A DNA stretch of 6,118 bases from assembly GCA_020025115.1 (NCBI GenBank), contig JAHHSP010000076.1:1-6118 (forward strand). The letters run 5' to 3'. The stretch is from Collinsella sp. (lineage in GTDB: Bacteria; Actinomycetota; Coriobacteriia; Coriobacteriales; Coriobacteriaceae). Made by a program: the position numbers and the translations under genes. The notes under the pieces are model-generated. The model had not been told where the DNA came from, did no database searches, and was given only the letters and a program-made list of their open reading frames with translations. Below, piece by piece: positions 5,832 to 6,118 of this stretch (position 1 is its first letter; every line of letters begins with the position of its first letter).

Positions 5832-6118
5832 ATGGCCTCCGTGTGCGGTGACGCCCTGCGCGTCTCCATCTTCGGGCAATCGCACTCCCCCGCCATCGGC
5901 TGTTCGATCGACGGCCTGCCCGCCGGCATCCCCGTCGACTTCGAACGCCTCCGGGCATTCCTCGACAGGCGCGCACCCGGCCGCGGCGATACCGCGACCT
6001 CTCGACGAGAGTCGGATGAGGTCGAGTTCATCGCCGGGATCACCGAGGGCCGCACGAACGGCGCGCCCCTCGCCGCCATCATCCGCAACCGCGATACGCG
6101 AAGCTCCGACTACGACGA
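5832..6118 (+). CDS. aroC: Chorismate synthase (5' part, cut by window end)
   Basis: Last enzyme of the common aromatic pathway, an FMN-dependent trans-elimination of phosphate from EPSP to give chorismate. Ninety-five codons of an expected 350-390 are present and the frame is open to the right edge. Residues 14-23, FGQSHSPAIG, are the N-terminal FMN/active-site signature with the conserved His18. IDGLPAGIPVD follows at 26-36, then the basic signature RRAPGRGDTATSRRESDE at about 47-64, FIAGITEGRTNGAPLA, and NRDTRSSDYD close to the edge. The usual signature reads FGESHG; here Glu is Gln and the Gly after His is Ser. ATG 5832 follows AGGGGG at 5821-5826, which overlaps the aroA stop codon, another sign of tight coupling. 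It is the fourth gene of the operon, and more aromatic genes may follow outside the window. Confidence 0.94.
   Translation, partial: MASVCGDALRVSIFGQSHSPAIGCSIDGLPAGIPVDFERLRAFLDRRAPGRGDTATSRRESDEVEFIAGITEGRTNGAPLAAIIRNRDTRSSDYD

Noticed and set aside
4860..5885. Minus-strand open frame of 341 codons opposite aroA
   Set aside because: His/Arg/Gly/Ala-rich composition typical of antisense frames in high-GC genes. The real product on the plus strand is a complete EPSP synthase.
1..6118. CRISPR arrays, insertion sequences, toxin-antitoxin or defence genes
   Set aside because: No regularly spaced repeats, terminal inverted repeats, transposase motifs or small accessory gene pairs are seen. The window is filled by housekeeping genes.

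Overview
The window is 6.1 kb of dense, GC-rich bacterial chromosome with strong G/C preference at third codon positions. It holds two divergent transcription units and no mobile element, CRISPR array or visible defence locus. The organism looks like a high-GC Gram-positive bacterium. The metal-dependent DAHP synthase is of the Thermotoga/Bacillus (type I-beta) kind, not the plant-type enzyme usual in Mycobacterium or Streptomyces. The EPSP synthase carries a GESGSTLRF loop that I associate with Firmicutes-like enzymes. Together these make a member of the Coriobacteriia (Olsenella, Collinsella or Eggerthella relatives) my best guess. That is an inference from protein style, not a proof.

Left part, minus strand (1-2261): a tRNA-Arg with anticodon CCG sits behind a clear TATAAT box. 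About 107 bp downstream starts a large gene for a P-type cation-transporting ATPase of the CtpE-like, P2-related group. It runs off the left edge after 692 codons, within membrane segment M6. The pump has intact phosphorylation, dephosphorylation and hinge motifs. It also has unusual ion-pathway residues and an extra outside loop.

Middle (2262-2465): a 204-bp divergent intergenic region. It holds the tRNA promoter on one side and the leader of the aromatic operon, with a 9-bp hairpin, on the other.

Right part, plus strand (2466-6118): a compact shikimate-pathway operon, aroF-aroB-aroA-aroC. AroF condenses phosphoenolpyruvate and erythrose-4-phosphate to DAHP. AroB cyclises DAHP to 3-dehydroquinate. 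AroA makes EPSP from shikimate-3-phosphate and PEP. AroC converts EPSP to chorismate and is cut by the right edge. The gaps are 37 bp, a 7-bp overlap and 9 bp, which fits one mRNA with translational coupling. The genes for dehydroquinase, shikimate dehydrogenase and shikimate kinase are not here and may lie further downstream or elsewhere.

This is essentially ordinary core metabolism. The points most worth a second look are a DAHP synthase that has lost its N-terminal regulatory domain but kept the linker, the altered ion-binding motifs of the pump, and the structured leader ahead of aroF. I found no convincing evidence of an undescribed system.
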